Shown: positions 30,484 to 41,900 of the stretch, in pieces
Position numbering within the stretch: position 1 is the stretch's first letter
Layout: every line of letters begins with the position of its first letter
Assembly: GCF_015832195.1 (NCBI RefSeq)
Contig: NC_052026.1
Coordinates: forward strand, 19,501,013 to 19,565,012
Length of the DNA: 64,000 bases
DNA from: Motacilla alba alba
Lineage: Eukaryota; Chordata; Aves; Passeriformes; Motacillidae
Direction of reading: 5' to 3'
Made by a program: the position numbers and the translations under genes
Notes under the pieces: generated by a model
What the model was told of the DNA's origin: nothing
Seen by the model: the letters and a program-made list of their open reading frames with translations, nothing else
Database searches by the model: none

Positions 30484-30950
30484 CTTCCAGGGGGCACGCA
30501 GAGCCTGCGGGGAGGAAGGACAGTGGTTCCCGTCAGGTCAGCTCGGGATCTGCTCCCACCAGCACGCCCAACTCCGCTCCCGGGTTCTTCCGCTGCTTCC
30601 CGTCCGCTCCAGATGTCCCCGCTGGCAATCCCAGGGACAGGATTGAGGCTGAGCTCTGCCACCGCTGCCTTTACAGGGGCTGGTCCTGCCCTTTGGCCAG
30701 GGCCAGGCCAGCGGGGGCCGCCCGGCCAGAGTCCCCTGCCAGCAGGGCTCTTGCGTAAAGGGACACGAGGGAGCCTGAGTCAGCGCTGGGGCAAAGGTGA
30801 CACACCAGCCCTGGGCTCCGAGCCCTGGGAGAGGACAACCGGGGCTGGGGGGGTCAGGGGCACCCACGGGAGCACCCCAAACCCTGCTGCTCCAGGGGCA
30901 TCTCCAGCCAGGAGCCCCATGGGGGTCCAGCGGAGCTCCCGTTCGCTCAC

Positions 30951-30985
30951 CTCCAGGCAGCACCAGCTCTTCTCCCGAGGATGGA
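30951..30985 (-). other. CIDEC: Putative CIDEC 5' UTR exon
   Basis: A consensus donor (CTGGAG|GTGAGC) marks the end of a short non-coding exon at 30951, placed 25-30 bases after a TATA-like box. The upstream limit is estimated from the usual TATA-to-start spacing. Confidence 0.5.
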
Positions 30986-31004
30986 GCCCGTCCGCCTCAC
31001 CTGC

Positions 31005-31014
31005 CCTTATGTAC
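31005..31014 (-). promoter_or_regulatory. CIDEC: TATA-like box of the CIDEC promoter
   Basis: The minus strand reads TACATAAGGG, a TATA variant, about 25-30 bases upstream of the inferred first exon. A TATA-type promoter suits a tissue-restricted gene, in contrast to the CpG-island promoter of ZC3H18 next to it. Confidence 0.45.
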
Positions 31015-31075
31015 CTGTCCCACAGGCTCCTCCCCGGGCGCGCCTCTCCTGCCCGGCCGCGCCCAATGGGGTCCG

Positions 31076-31310
31076 GCCGGACGGGGAGGGACCGGGAGCC
31101 GGGATGCTCCGGCCGGGGAGGGACCGGGAGCCGGGGAGGGACCGGGAGCCGGGATGCTCCGGCTGAGGAAGCACCGGGAGCCGGGGAGGGACCGGGAGCC
31201 GGGATGCTCCGGCTGAGGAAGCACCGGGAGCCGGGGAGGGACCGGGAGCCGGGCAGCTCCGGCTGGGGAAGCACCGGGAGCCGGGCAGCTCCGGCCGGGG
31301 AAGGGCAGGC
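31076..31310 (+). repeat. GGGACCGGGAGCCGGG minisatellite between CIDEC and ZC3H18 promoters
   Basis: About nine short units (GGGAGGGACCGGGAGCCGGG alternating with ATGCTCCGGCTGAGGAAGCA). It sits upstream of both divergent promoters. Confidence 0.85.
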
Positions 31311-31854
31311 TGCCAGGGGTGCCATCAGTCCGTACAGATGTTCCCGTGGGTGTCACAGGACGGTGCCAGGCTGTTGCCAGCGGTGCCCAGGGGCAGGAGG
31401 AGCAGCAGTGGCCGTGAACCAAACCGCGAGAAGCTCCCTCTCCACGCGAGGGAGAGCCTGTGCCCGGGGAGGGTGGCAGAGCCCTGGCACCGCTGCCCAG
31501 GGGTGTGGGGTGTCCCGTCTGGAGCCATCCCAAACCCACCTGCCCCGGGTGTCCCTGCCGGATCTCCCTTCCACCCCAAACACTCCCCGATTCTGCGGCT
31601 CGCGGGTGCCACCGGGGCACATCTGGAACCTTGCACCTCCGTGCCCCTCCGCGTGCACGCCTGCGCGCCCCCCCCCCCACGCCCCCGTGCAGATGTTGGC
31701 GCGTTCCCGCGTCCCCCCGTGCGCGCCCCCGCGCTCCGCCCTCGCCGTGCGCGGCCCCTTTAAGACGCCGGGGGGGGGGAGAGCGGAGCGCGCGCTCCCC
31801 CCCCTCCCCTCGCGCCGCCGGGGCCCGTCGCGCGCGGATGACGTCACGCCATGG

Positions 31855-32006
31855 CCGCCCCGCGCCGCCGCGAGTAGAGGCCGCTCCGCCGCCCCGTCCC
31901 GCGCTGCCGCCGCCGCCCCGCCGGGCCCCGCCGGCCCCCGCCGCCCCCGGCACGCCCCCGCCGCGCCCCGCACCGCGCCGGGCCCCCGCCGCCCCCCACG
32001 ACTCCG
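31855..32006 (+). other. ZC3H18: Putative ZC3H18 exon 1 (5' UTR)
   Basis: GC-rich leader ending at a strong donor (ACTCCG|GTGAGC). The start position is a guess from the promoter layout. A second candidate leader exon follows at 32332-32411. Confidence 0.5.
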
Positions 32007-32331
32007 GTGAGCCGCCGCCCGCGCCGCCGCGGCCTAGCGCCCGGGAGGGGGGGGGCGGGCCCGGGCCCGGCGGGGGGGGCACCGGAGACGGGGGGACGGG
32101 GGCAGCCCCGGGGAGCGGCCCGAGGGGCGGCGGGGAGAGCAGGGGAGGGCCCGGCGGGGTTCTGAAAGGGGTCGGGGGGCAGGCCGGAGGGCGCGGAAAT
32201 GAATGAATTGCCCCGCCGGTTCGGGACCGTGAATGGGACGGGGCGGCCCCGGGCTCGGGGGGAGCCGGGGGACGGCGGGGCTCGGCGGGGGACGGAGCGG
32301 TGCGGGCGGCTCTGACTGTGCCCCTCGGCAG

Positions 32332-32411
32332 GCAGCGGGAACAGGGACAGCGCCAGCAGCCGCGGCCCGGGGCACGGCAGGAGAGCCCCGCCTGGCAGGA
32401 GAGCCTCGGAG
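32332..32411 (+). other. ZC3H18: Possible second non-coding ZC3H18 exon
   Basis: Flanked by acceptor GTGCCCCTCGGCAG and donor GGAG|GTGAGG, with no ATG-led conserved coding content. It could be an alternative leader exon; evidence is only the splice signals. Confidence 0.3.
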
Positions 32412-32509
32412 GTGAGGGCACCGCGGGGCACGCACCGGGAACACACCGGGCACCGCGGGGGCACGCTCCGGGCAGCGCCTGCACCGCGGGCAGCCCCGAG
32501 CGGGCCGGG

Positions 32510-33050
32510 GTTTGTCACCTGCGGGGTCAGTTTGGGGTGGGTTTGGGGTTTGTTACTCATGGGGTCAGTCCTGGGGTGGGTTTGGAGTTTGTCACCTGTA
32601 GGGTCAGCTCTCAGGTGGGTGTGGGGTCCATCACCTGTGGGGTCATTTTTGGGATGGGTTTGGGGTTTGTCACTTATGGGTTCAGCTCTCAGGTGGGTTT
32701 GGGGTCCATCACCTGCAGGGTCAGTTCTGGGGTGGGTTTGGGGTCCATCACCTGCAGGGTCAGCTCTCAGGTGGGTTTGGGGTCCATCACCTGCAGGGTC
32801 AGTTCTGGGGTGGGTTTGGGGTCCATCACCTGCAGGGTCAGCTCTCAGGTGGGTTTGGGGTCCATCACCTGCAGGGTCAGCTCTCAGGTGGGTTTGGGGT
32901 CCATCACCTGCAGGGTCAGTTCTGGGGTGGGTTTGGGGTCCATCACCTGCAGGGTCAGTTCTGGGGTGGGTTTGGGGTTTGTCACCTGCAGGGTTAGCTC
33001 TCAGGTGGGTTTGGGGTCCATCACCTGCAGGGCCAGCTCTCAGCTGAGTC
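32510..33050 (+). repeat. 39-bp minisatellite, about 13 copies
   Basis: Units of GTGGGTTTGGGGTCCATCAC plus CTGCAGGGTCAGCTCTCAG (39 bases, 13 codons), alternating between a CTCTCAG and a TTCTGGG variant. Because 39 is a multiple of three, frames stay open (GSITCRVSS-type peptide), but this is intronic repeat DNA. Confidence 0.95.
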
Positions 33051-36000
33051 TCCTCAGAGCTGCAGCAAGGGCAGCCCCTCCAGGGTGTGAACTCTTCCTC
33101 CCTAAGGCTTGCCTGGATTCAGGGAGAGGCTCCCAGTTTATCAGGGCAGCTCTTTGCCAAACTGCTGATCCCACATCAGTCTTTTGAGTGGGATTATCCC
33201 AGCCCCTGCTGGATCCAGGTATGACCCTGCTGTTGTCCCCTCCTGAGGCCCTGAGAACTCCCTCCCCCTCGGCGTTTGCTGGGGCAGAGCTGCAGGAAGG
33301 AGCTGTAGGGAAATCAGCTGTGCTGGGCAAACAAAGTGCAGCTGCTTTTCCCTCCAGTGCCCACCCCAAATCCACGGGGAGCATTCCCCTTTGGAGCTCT
33401 CCGAGCTCTGCTTCAGAGCCAGCTCCTGGGAATCCTCTCAGCACCAGACTGACCCCACGGGGCAGCTGAGCCCGGGGCATGGAAGGGTGCCCTGGGAGCT
33501 GCTGTGTTCCCTGGGCAGCCTGCAGCCCAGAGCTCCCTGAGGAGGGCAGAGAAATGAGGATTTTGGGTAATTAGCAGCTGGAATTGCAGTCAGGGCAGGG
33601 CTGCACAGGCTCATCCTCTCGGTGTTCCGTGTTTCCCCTCTCCTGGATCCTGAGGAATTGATGTCCTGCTGTCTCTTCCATGTTTTTCCCCCTGTTGGTT
33701 TGTGCTTTGCCTCTGCAGTTCTCTGTGCCCTGAGTCTTTGTGTGCTGCCCTTCTCTGCCCGCTGTCCTGTCAGCACTGTTCCCTTGCTCAGCTCCCTCCT
33801 GCCCTTGCACCCTGCTCCCGAGCTTTCCTGCTCTGCTTTACCCCCTGCCTTTCACGGAGCTGATTCACAGCAGCTCTTTGGCTTTTAGGAAGGGCATTTT
33901 ATCCTTTTATCCCAAAGATTTCAGCCTGGAGGAAAAAGCTTCCTCTCTTCTTTCCTTCCCTTTTGTCCTGTGACCTCCCCCGGGGCTGCCAGGGGCACAG
34001 AAATTGGGAATGCACCTGGTTCTTCATGTCCATGAAGATTTGTAGGATTTTAAGGCTGAAATCGATGGCTCTGCCCAGCTCCAGGTTTTTGTAGGAACTC
34101 ATTCCAGCCTGGAATTTCTTCCTGTTTAATTTTGCACCTTTTGATGCTGTTTAATTAACAACAGAGAATAAATTGGGCCTGATTTTGCAAAAGGAGCCGC
34201 TGGGTAAAGATTCCTGACTCCTCTGGCCTTGTGAAAATCAACTGACAGAAGTGTGGGGTTCAGGGTTTTATTTGAAATGAATCCTGGTGAGGTGGAAGTG
34301 GAGTTTTAAAAGCAACTTAAGCAGCAGAGGGCTTTTCTGTGCCTGCCTTCAGTGCTGTGCAAGGCTCAGCCCCAGGGCTTCAAGTTCAAACATCTTGGGA
34401 GTCACTAAGCTTTGATAAAAATATCTTACAGCGGGAGTGAAGCAGAGTTTAAATTTCTGTGGCATGTCCACAAATTTCTCCTCCCCTTTTTTAGGGGGGA
34501 AATGTGTCATTTGAAATGTTTCTGAGGAGGCTGGGAGGCTTTAGCAGGAGCAAACTGGCTCCTTCCTGGTGCATCCAGGCCCGTTTGGGATGGCCAGGTG
34601 GGAGGGAGCATCTCTGTCCCACCTTGTGCAAGCCATGGGACTCTGATAAATTCACACAAATTCATCCTTCCTTGCCTAATTTGAGATATTCCAGAGCCCA
34701 GCCAAGTCACTGATTTGTTGTGGAGCTGGAAGCTCCTCACTCCTGGGAAGTTCTGCTGCCAGCTCCTCAATTTCTTCCCTGAGAAACTGTGACCTGCTTT
34801 GAAGAGGCTTTCAGCTCACGGAGCCATGCCCAAATCATTCCAAAACCAGGGAAAATACCCTTTTTTTGGGGTTTTTTTTTCCTGAAAATGCCCCTTATTG
34901 ATTGCATTTGCTCCCTGTGGCCAGGCTGGTTTAGCCTGGCTGGAATTCCCAGGGCCCTGCGCTGCTCCAGGCTGCCTCAGACACTCAGGAAAGGAACGTT
35001 TGACACACTTTGAGCAAAAGGAGCTGGGTTTGCAACAGAAATAGTTGTGCAGCTGGGACCAAAGGCAGCTTTGCCTGAATTTTGAAGATTTTTCAAGATA
35101 AAAGGCTGCTCAGTGAGAGGCATCAATACATCCCTGCCTCTTGCCTGAGCTGCAAGTCAAACAAGCTTATCTGGGGCTTAGGAGAGTTAATTTTTTGCTT
35201 TTATAACTGGTTTTGAACTAGGAGGAAACTGGCTTAGTTTTAAGGCACCAAAAAGGGCCAAGTTTATGATGAGGGAGGGATGAAACCTGGACACTTCTGC
35301 TCTGCCACTTCTGTCACTGCTGCTTGATTTAAAATACTTCCATGGAGCCAGTTTTTCTCAGTTTTTTGTGATTTTTGTTTTTATGGTTTCCTAAAGGACA
35401 GCAGACAGCAATTTTAAAACCCCAAATGTACAAAAACCCCAAACAACCCCTAAAAAACACCTCAAAAGGCCCCAAAAACCTTTCAGGACTTCAGAGGTTT
35501 GGGATAAATTGTGATTTGCAGATTTAAAAACCATCTAAAAAAACCCCAAAAACTTGCAGAATTTTAAAAATTCAGAATAAATTGATTTGCAGATTAAGAC
35601 AAAACTTAAAACTGGAATTAAATTTGCTGTCCTGTTCCATCATCAGGCAGTTTTCCTTTTAATTTCCAACTCCCAATTTTTTTTTTTTCCTGCTGCTGAT
35701 TTTACCTTTGGACATCTGGGCTTTGTTTTGGGACATTTCCATGCAGGGTAAGATTGCTGCCAAAATCTGCTTTGTTAGTTGTGGGGAATCTTGGAGCAGC
35801 AGCCCAATCCCTGAATCCAAGGAAATACACCCCAAAAAAACCCTCCCTGCCTGGATTTTGTGAGCCCTTCTCACTCGGGTCATCATTTATTGTGTTTCTT
35901 ATCGTTTCTGCTGATGGAAATTAAGAGGAAATTATTACAACTGCTGGATGCTGTGGGTTGTACAAAAGCTGCTGTGCAGGTCAATGTTCTGTATTTCAGT

Positions 36001-37489
36001 GGTTTATATTCCTCACCATCAGAACATATTTGTTTCCTCCCATCCCTCTAAAGGTCTCCGTGTCAAACACAAAAAGCCATTTGCTTCGCTTAAATACATT
36101 TTTTTTTATTATTATTATTATTTTTTTGGTGCTGCTTATTTGCAAGAAAACAGAAAACAAATTTCCTGAGTCCACGTGGCCCTGGCAGATTTGATATTTC
36201 TGGTGGCCTTTCTGGGCTGACCTTTGTGTTCACACAAAGTCACCTCTCGGGCACTTGGGCAATTAAAATCCCCGTTCTGAGCTGGCTCTTAGAGCCAGAA
36301 ATGATTTGTGCAGGAATTTCTGAGCTCAGCATCAGGCTTGATGTGCTCAGTGAGGAGATCATTTGTTCAGCTCCATCCTGGGGCACTGCTCACAGCTGTT
36401 GTCACCAGGAGGCAGCTTCTGGCTTTTCGTTTGGGTTTGACCTTGTCAGGGGAATCAGAACCTTGCTGCTGAGCCCAGAACCAGCTCGAGTGTGCAGAGG
36501 GAGAGGAGGAGCTGGCAGGAAGCTCAAAATGTGGGTTTTCTGCTGCTCTGGGCCCCGCTGATGCTGAGATCATCTCGTGTTTATCAATTAACTGATAGCA
36601 GCAGGGCCCTGGGGGCTCGGGGAGAGCACAGTCAGCCCTAAAATACAGCTTGAGGTGCTTCTGGGAGTGGCTTGAATTTATTTTCTGGTTTTAACTCCTC
36701 TGCAGACCTCCCACAGTATAAGGAGCAGCATTTCTGGAGTGGGACTTTGATCTTGGGAGTTTGCAGCAGATTTTGTTCGTTACCAGCAGATTTTGGGGGC
36801 TCAGGTGCTGGGAAGGCTCAGTTTGCTTTACTTGGGGCAGTGTTTGGTGTGTCTGTGTGGCTTTTTGATGGGAAATCACCTTTCCTGTGCAAAACCAGCT
36901 GGACAGACAGGGGAAAAGTGTCAGGAAAAGGTGAAATAGCAGCTTAATAAAAGACTAGAGAACTCTGATTTCGTGATGGATTGCTGGGTGTGTTTAAAGG
37001 AGCAACCAGAGTCTGACATTTGTAGCATTTCTGCTCCGAGGGTTTTTAAAATAACAGGTGAAACTCTGCTCATTTATGCTGTGGCTTTGTGGCAGCACCA
37101 AATGAGCTTGCAGAGAGCAGCTGGAGTAGAACATGGGACACATTAAAATGGAGATGGTTTGTAATTCTATGGCTTTTTTTAGGGTATTTAGAGATTTTGT
37201 GTGGATGTGACCCAGTCAGTCAGCCAGTTCCAGCCAGGCACTTCTATAATTTATGGGATTTTAGTTCCTGGAGTAAAAGATATGAATGTGTAGCCCAGGT
37301 TTTTTCCCTGCTTTGCACCCTGCCCTTTTCTGTTGTATTTCTTGCCTTTATTCTTGATGGACATGGCATTTTGAACTTCCACCAAGCACGTGTTTAGACA
37401 TCTTCGAGGAAGGTCTCTGTGCAGGCAGCTGGATCTGCTGCTTTGAAGGAATTTGGGGGTCTTCACTGAGGGTTTTGCCCCCTCAGGTG

Positions 37490-37955
37490 AGACCCCAGCC
37501 CGGGGAGGAGCTGGAGCTGCTGCAGAGAGCCCAGAGGAGGCTCCAGGGGGAGCAGAGGATGGAGCAGCTCTGCTGGGAGGAAGGGCTGGCAGAGCTGGGA
37601 ATGTTCACCTGGACAGGAGAAGCTCTGGGGTGAGCTCAGTGTGGCCTTGCAGGGCCTGAAGGAGCTGCAAGAAAGATGGAGAAGGACTTTGGACAAGGGA
37701 TGGGGACAGGACACAGGGAATGGCCTCAGGCTGAAGGGATAGGTGGGATATTGGGAAGGAATTCCTGGCTGTGAGGGTGGGCAGGCCCTGGCACAGGTAC
37801 CCAGCTGGGGCTGCCCCTGGATCCCTGGCAGTGCCCCAGGCCAGCTTGGATGGGGTTTGGAGCACCCTGGGACAGTGGAAGGTGTCCCTGCCGTGGCAGG
37901 GGTGGGATGGGATCTTTATCATCCCTTCCAACCCGAACCAGTCTGGGACTCCATG
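37490..37955 (+). mobile_element. CR1 LINE 3'-end copy
   Basis: About 465 bases of the CR1 3' region, from GGAGCTGGAGCTGCTGCAGA through GGGATATTGGGAAGGAATTC to CCCTTCCAACCCGAACCAG. It is in plus orientation and 5' truncated. Confidence 0.85.
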
Positions 37956-38098
37956 AAATTCCAGCCTCAAGCTCTGTCACTGTCAGTGAAGGGCAGCACA
38001 CCCCAGTCTGGGGCAGTATTGTAATCAGTTCTTTGTGCAGGTTAAACTCTGAATTTCCCTCTTGAAGGGTCTGTGAGAAGCCATATTCCTGAACTGAT

Positions 38099-38160
38099 GG
38101 AATCCCAGAACGGTTTGGGGTGGAGGGGACCTTAAAGCTCCTCTCCCTCCCAACCTCTGC
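38099..38160 (-). mobile_element. Short CR1 3'-terminal fragment
   Basis: GGAATCCCAGAACGGTTTGG and AGGGGACCTTAAAGCTC are the reverse complement of the CR1 tail. It lies about 150 bases upstream of the first coding ZC3H18 exon. Confidence 0.75.
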
Positions 38161-38327
38161 CACAGACCCTCACTGGACTGGGTTCCTCAGGGCCGTCCAG
38201 GAGCTCCCAGAAGCTTTCCTTGGGAAGCAAAGCCCAGCAGGAGGAGTCCCTGAGGGTGAGGTGTCCCTGCTTGCCCGCTCTGGCGCCCGTAACCGGAGCT
38301 GTTCTCTCTGCAGACTCGCGGGGACTG

Positions 38328-38933
38328 ATGGACGTTCCCGACAGCCCGCAGCGAAACCCCTGCTCTCCCGAGGAAGAGGACCAGCAGCTTTCTGATGAGG
38401 AGGTCCTGAAGGAGAGCGGCTCAGAGCGAGAACTCGATGGGGAGGGTGGCCAGGGGAGCCTCCTGGGCGAGGAGGAGGAGGCAGGCAGGGCCCTGAGCCG
38501 GGGGGAGGAGGAGAACCGCTCTGACGAGGAGGAGGATCGCTCTGACGAGGAGGAGGATCGGCTGAGCGAGGCCAAGTCCCAGGAATCCGACACCAACGAG
38601 CAGAGCGTGGAGCTGAAGAGCCCCCGGCCCCACAAGGGGGAGGAGGAAGACAGGACAAACGACCTGGAAGTGTCCTCTGTCACCAGGGAGCTGGATGAGC
38701 ACGAGCTGGACTATGATGAGGAGGTTCCCGAGGAACCCAGCGCTGCTGTTGCAGAGGAGGATGGGGAGAAAGCTGCTGGGGAGGATGATGAGGAAGAGGA
38801 GAAAGGAGATGATGCCCCTGAAGATGAGAAGAAATCCAGCAGCAAAAGTGATGATGAGAAGGATGGGCAGGATCCCCTCAAGGAGAAGAAGAAAGAAGAG
38901 GATGATGGGGAAATCGATGATGGAGAAATTGAT
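38328..38933 (+). CDS. ZC3H18: ZC3H18 first coding exon, acidic region
   Basis: The exon starts at 38314 after acceptor CTCTCTGCAG, with the ATG at 38328. It encodes 202 residues dominated by Glu, Asp and Ser, with the conserved EDRTNDLEVSSVTRELDEHE motif, ending KKEEDDGEIDDGEID at donor GAT|GTAAGT. Confidence 0.96.
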
Positions 38934-41900
38934 GTAAGTAGAGGGTGGGCAGAGCCCTGGGGTGGTTTGGAGCTGGCTCTTCTCCCACTGCAATCCCTTC
39001 CTCCTCCTGGTGGGAATATCCACGTCCCTGGCGTGCAGGGAACCCCTTCCCTGGAGCAGGCCCTGATCTCATGGGTTGCCCTGTGCTGAAGCAAAGCTTT
39101 GTGCCAGAGCCATCAGAATGAGCTTTGTTCCCTCTCAGTGTGGGGAGACTCCAGCGCTGTGAGAAGCTGCCCTGCCTCAGCTCCAGGGGGACTTGGGAAT
39201 GATGCTGACAGCAAATCCCATGGGTTGGGTGACCAGGAGCTGGTGCTGGGGGTGCTGTGCTGATCCGGGGCTGTTCCTGGGCTCCAGCAGCATCTGGATG
39301 CCTGGAAGAAGGATGGAAGGTGCTGGGGTTTCTGGAACATACCCAAGGCATGGTTTGGGGATGGGGTCAGGGCTGTGCAGTGTTTCACAGCCCTGGACAA
39401 ACCCAGACATTCAGAAAAATCACAAGTGGGGTTTAGTTGCAGGTGGGGATTAGGGAAAATCTCACCTTTAGCCACGGTTGTGTTCAGCAGGGAGCTCTGC
39501 AGAGCAGCAGCTCTTTTGTGCAGCAATTTCCTCCTTTTCCATGAAGAAAACAGGGCAGAGTAATTCCAGTAAAACCCCTCCTGTGGGCTGCTGGTCTGGA
39601 ATTGCATCCCAGTGGGGGGAGTGTAAGGAGCAATGGCTGGTGCAGAGCCCCTGGGCTGGCTCCCCATTCCAGAGCTGCAGTGCACAGCTGGGCTGGGCTG
39701 TGGGACTGTCCTGGGGACAGGCAGGGAAGCCCTGGAGTGGGCTGGGGTCACTGCTGGGGCTCCTCAGCTGAGCTGGGGAGATGCTCTGTCCTTCCAGCCC
39801 CATTCCTGTGGGTCTGACCTGGCCACAGGAGCCTGGGAGCCTCACTGTACAGACCCTCCTCCCTTTTCTCTAAAGAATCATATTTTGGGTGCTTTTTACT
39901 CTTCATAATTCATTGACAAGTTTAGTTGCTTTCAAAAATGACATCATTTTTTCCCTCGTGCCCATCCTGGCAGGTGATTTTGTTCAACACGTGTTTTCCA
40001 AAGGTTTTGTGTATTCCTCAATCAGCTAGAAGGAATTCCACTATGTTATGGGCAGAAAAAAATTCCTGGAGTCCTGACTCCATGCCTGCTCCTTGATTAA
40101 AATATGAATGCTCTCCATTGGAGCCTGAGGCATTCTTGGGAGCTCTCCTCACAAAGCAGGAGATGAATCTGTACCCTGGTTTTCATACATTAACTCATAA
40201 CAGCATTCTCAGCTGCCTGATTCCAAGGAGACCTCCCAGAAATAAATACTTCCCCTTTTGTTCCAGACTTCACGCAGCTCTTTTGAAAGCAGCAGAGTGG
40301 AGCTGGTTCTGCCATTCACACAGCACTGAAAGCCAGCCCCAGCTTTGGGGAAGACTTCAAGCTCTGCATTTTCTTCTGCTTTCAGCCTCCTGGCGTGGAG
40401 GGAGGGGAATATTAATGCAAATTTTAATTGGAATATAAGTGCGGGCTTTTAAATCTCTTGCTGACGAGGAGAGCTCTGTCCCTGGCTGGCTCAGGAATGC
40501 TGCAGGAGAGAGAGGCTCTTCACCCTCCTCTCTGTGCTCCTGTGTTTGTCCTCGGCCGAGGGATGGCTTTTTCCTTCTTGCCAGCTGCTCCGGGGATCAA
40601 AGGAGGGAATTTTCCTCATCTTCCCCAGCCAGAGGATGGCTGTTGCCAGGCAGAGGGAAGGCCCATCCAGATGCTCCCTCTTCACGTGTTTCACGTGCTG
40701 AAAACAGGGAAATGGGGGCACAGAGAGGGAAAACCAGGGTGTCCTTTAGGATAAAATCCTGATTTCCTGGCCAGGTACCCATGACACCTCTCTGGTCATT
40801 GTACCTTTGCCTCCTGCATCCCCAGCTCCTTTCAGCTCCTTTGGGCTTTCCAAGTGCAGCCTTACAAAGCCAGGGAAGGGTTTTTTTTCCCCTGGAGAAA
40901 GGAGAAAATGCTGGTATTTGAAAGTTCCAAGAACTTTTCTTCTGGAGGTGTTTCATGGCTGTTATTCCTTAGTTTTGGAGCATCCTCCAGCCACCAGAAT
41001 TCATTCCTGGGGCTGCAGTCCCTGGGGATGAGGCAGAGTTTTGTTTGGGCTGGTTCCCAACTCCAGTGTGGAGCTGAGGAGTAGAAGGGAAGGTGGAGAT
41101 GACTGGAAGAAATCTGCTGGATTTATCCTGAAACGTTCATTTGTGAGATTGTCCCTGGACAGGGACTTTGGAGAGGGGTATGGAGTGATAGGACGAGCTG
41201 GAACTGGCAGGATTAATTTGGATATTGGGAAGGCTGTGAGGGTGGGCAGGCCCTGGCACAGGTGCCCAGAGCAGCTGGGGCTGCCCCTGGATCCCTGGCA
41301 GTGCCCAAGGCCAGGCTGGATGGGGTTTGGAGCAGCCTGGGACAGTGGAAGGTGCTTTTGCAGCCGCCTGGAATCTTCTGTCCTCACCTTGTGCGGGTGC
41401 TCTGGGGCATTCCTGTAACCTGCCCTCGTTTTTCTCCCGTGGTTTTGCCCTGGGGTGCCTCTCAGTGTTTGAGCAGCCTGGGGGATGTCAGGCCCTGCAG
41501 GGCGTGCCCCAGTGAAATGTCAGCTTTGTGTGTCTGTTCCAGGACGATGACTTGGAAGAAGGGGAGGTTAAAGACCCCAACGACAGGAAGGTGAGGCCAC
41601 GGCCCACCTGCCGCTTCTTCATGAAAGGTAACCCCACCCCGGGGTCTGGGAGGAGCCAGAGCTGCTGCCCTTGCTCCTCTTGGGGATTTTTGTTCTCCGT
41701 TAAGCTGCTGTTGCATGATAAATTGTCCCCCAAGCGTCCTCAGCGTCACCTTGCTGTTTGTTGGTGGCCAAAGCTGAATTTTCATGGAGCCACTACACAA
41801 AAAGGGCTTTGCCCTCAGCGTGGTGAGCCTGGAGGAGGTAAATAAAGGGACACTTGCAGGGGGTTTTGGAATAAAACACAGAGGTTGTGGCTGCCCCTGG

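Larger units (their letters stand above)
31650..32420 (+). promoter_or_regulatory. ZC3H18: CpG-island promoter of ZC3H18
   Basis: Very high GC and CpG density, GC-box runs and a full palindromic CRE (TGACGTCA) at 31839-31846. The first non-coding exon appears to start just after the CRE. This is the usual promoter style of a ubiquitously expressed RNA-processing gene. An 8-codon upstream ORF (ATG at 31851, TAG after eight codons) would lie in the leader if transcription starts before it. Confidence 0.75.
33050..38313 (+). other. ZC3H18: ZC3H18 intron before the first coding exon
   Basis: AT-richer unique-looking sequence with A/C-rich simple stretches (35,400-35,640), T-runs and ATT repeats (36,100-36,130), a CR1 copy (37,490-37,955) and a small CR1 fragment (38,099-38,160). 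I see no coding exon in it. Confidence 0.7.

Noticed and set aside
31851..31877. Short upstream ORF as a separate small gene
   Set aside because: Only eight codons in the CpG island; at most a leader uORF, and the transcription start is not known.
32510..33050. CRISPR-like regular array
   Set aside because: Units are directly adjacent with no unique spacers; it is a minisatellite in a vertebrate intron.
32300..33187. Open frame with repeated GSITCRVSS peptide units
   Set aside because: Caused by a 39-bp (13-codon) intronic minisatellite; two frames are open at once and nothing outside the repeat looks coding.
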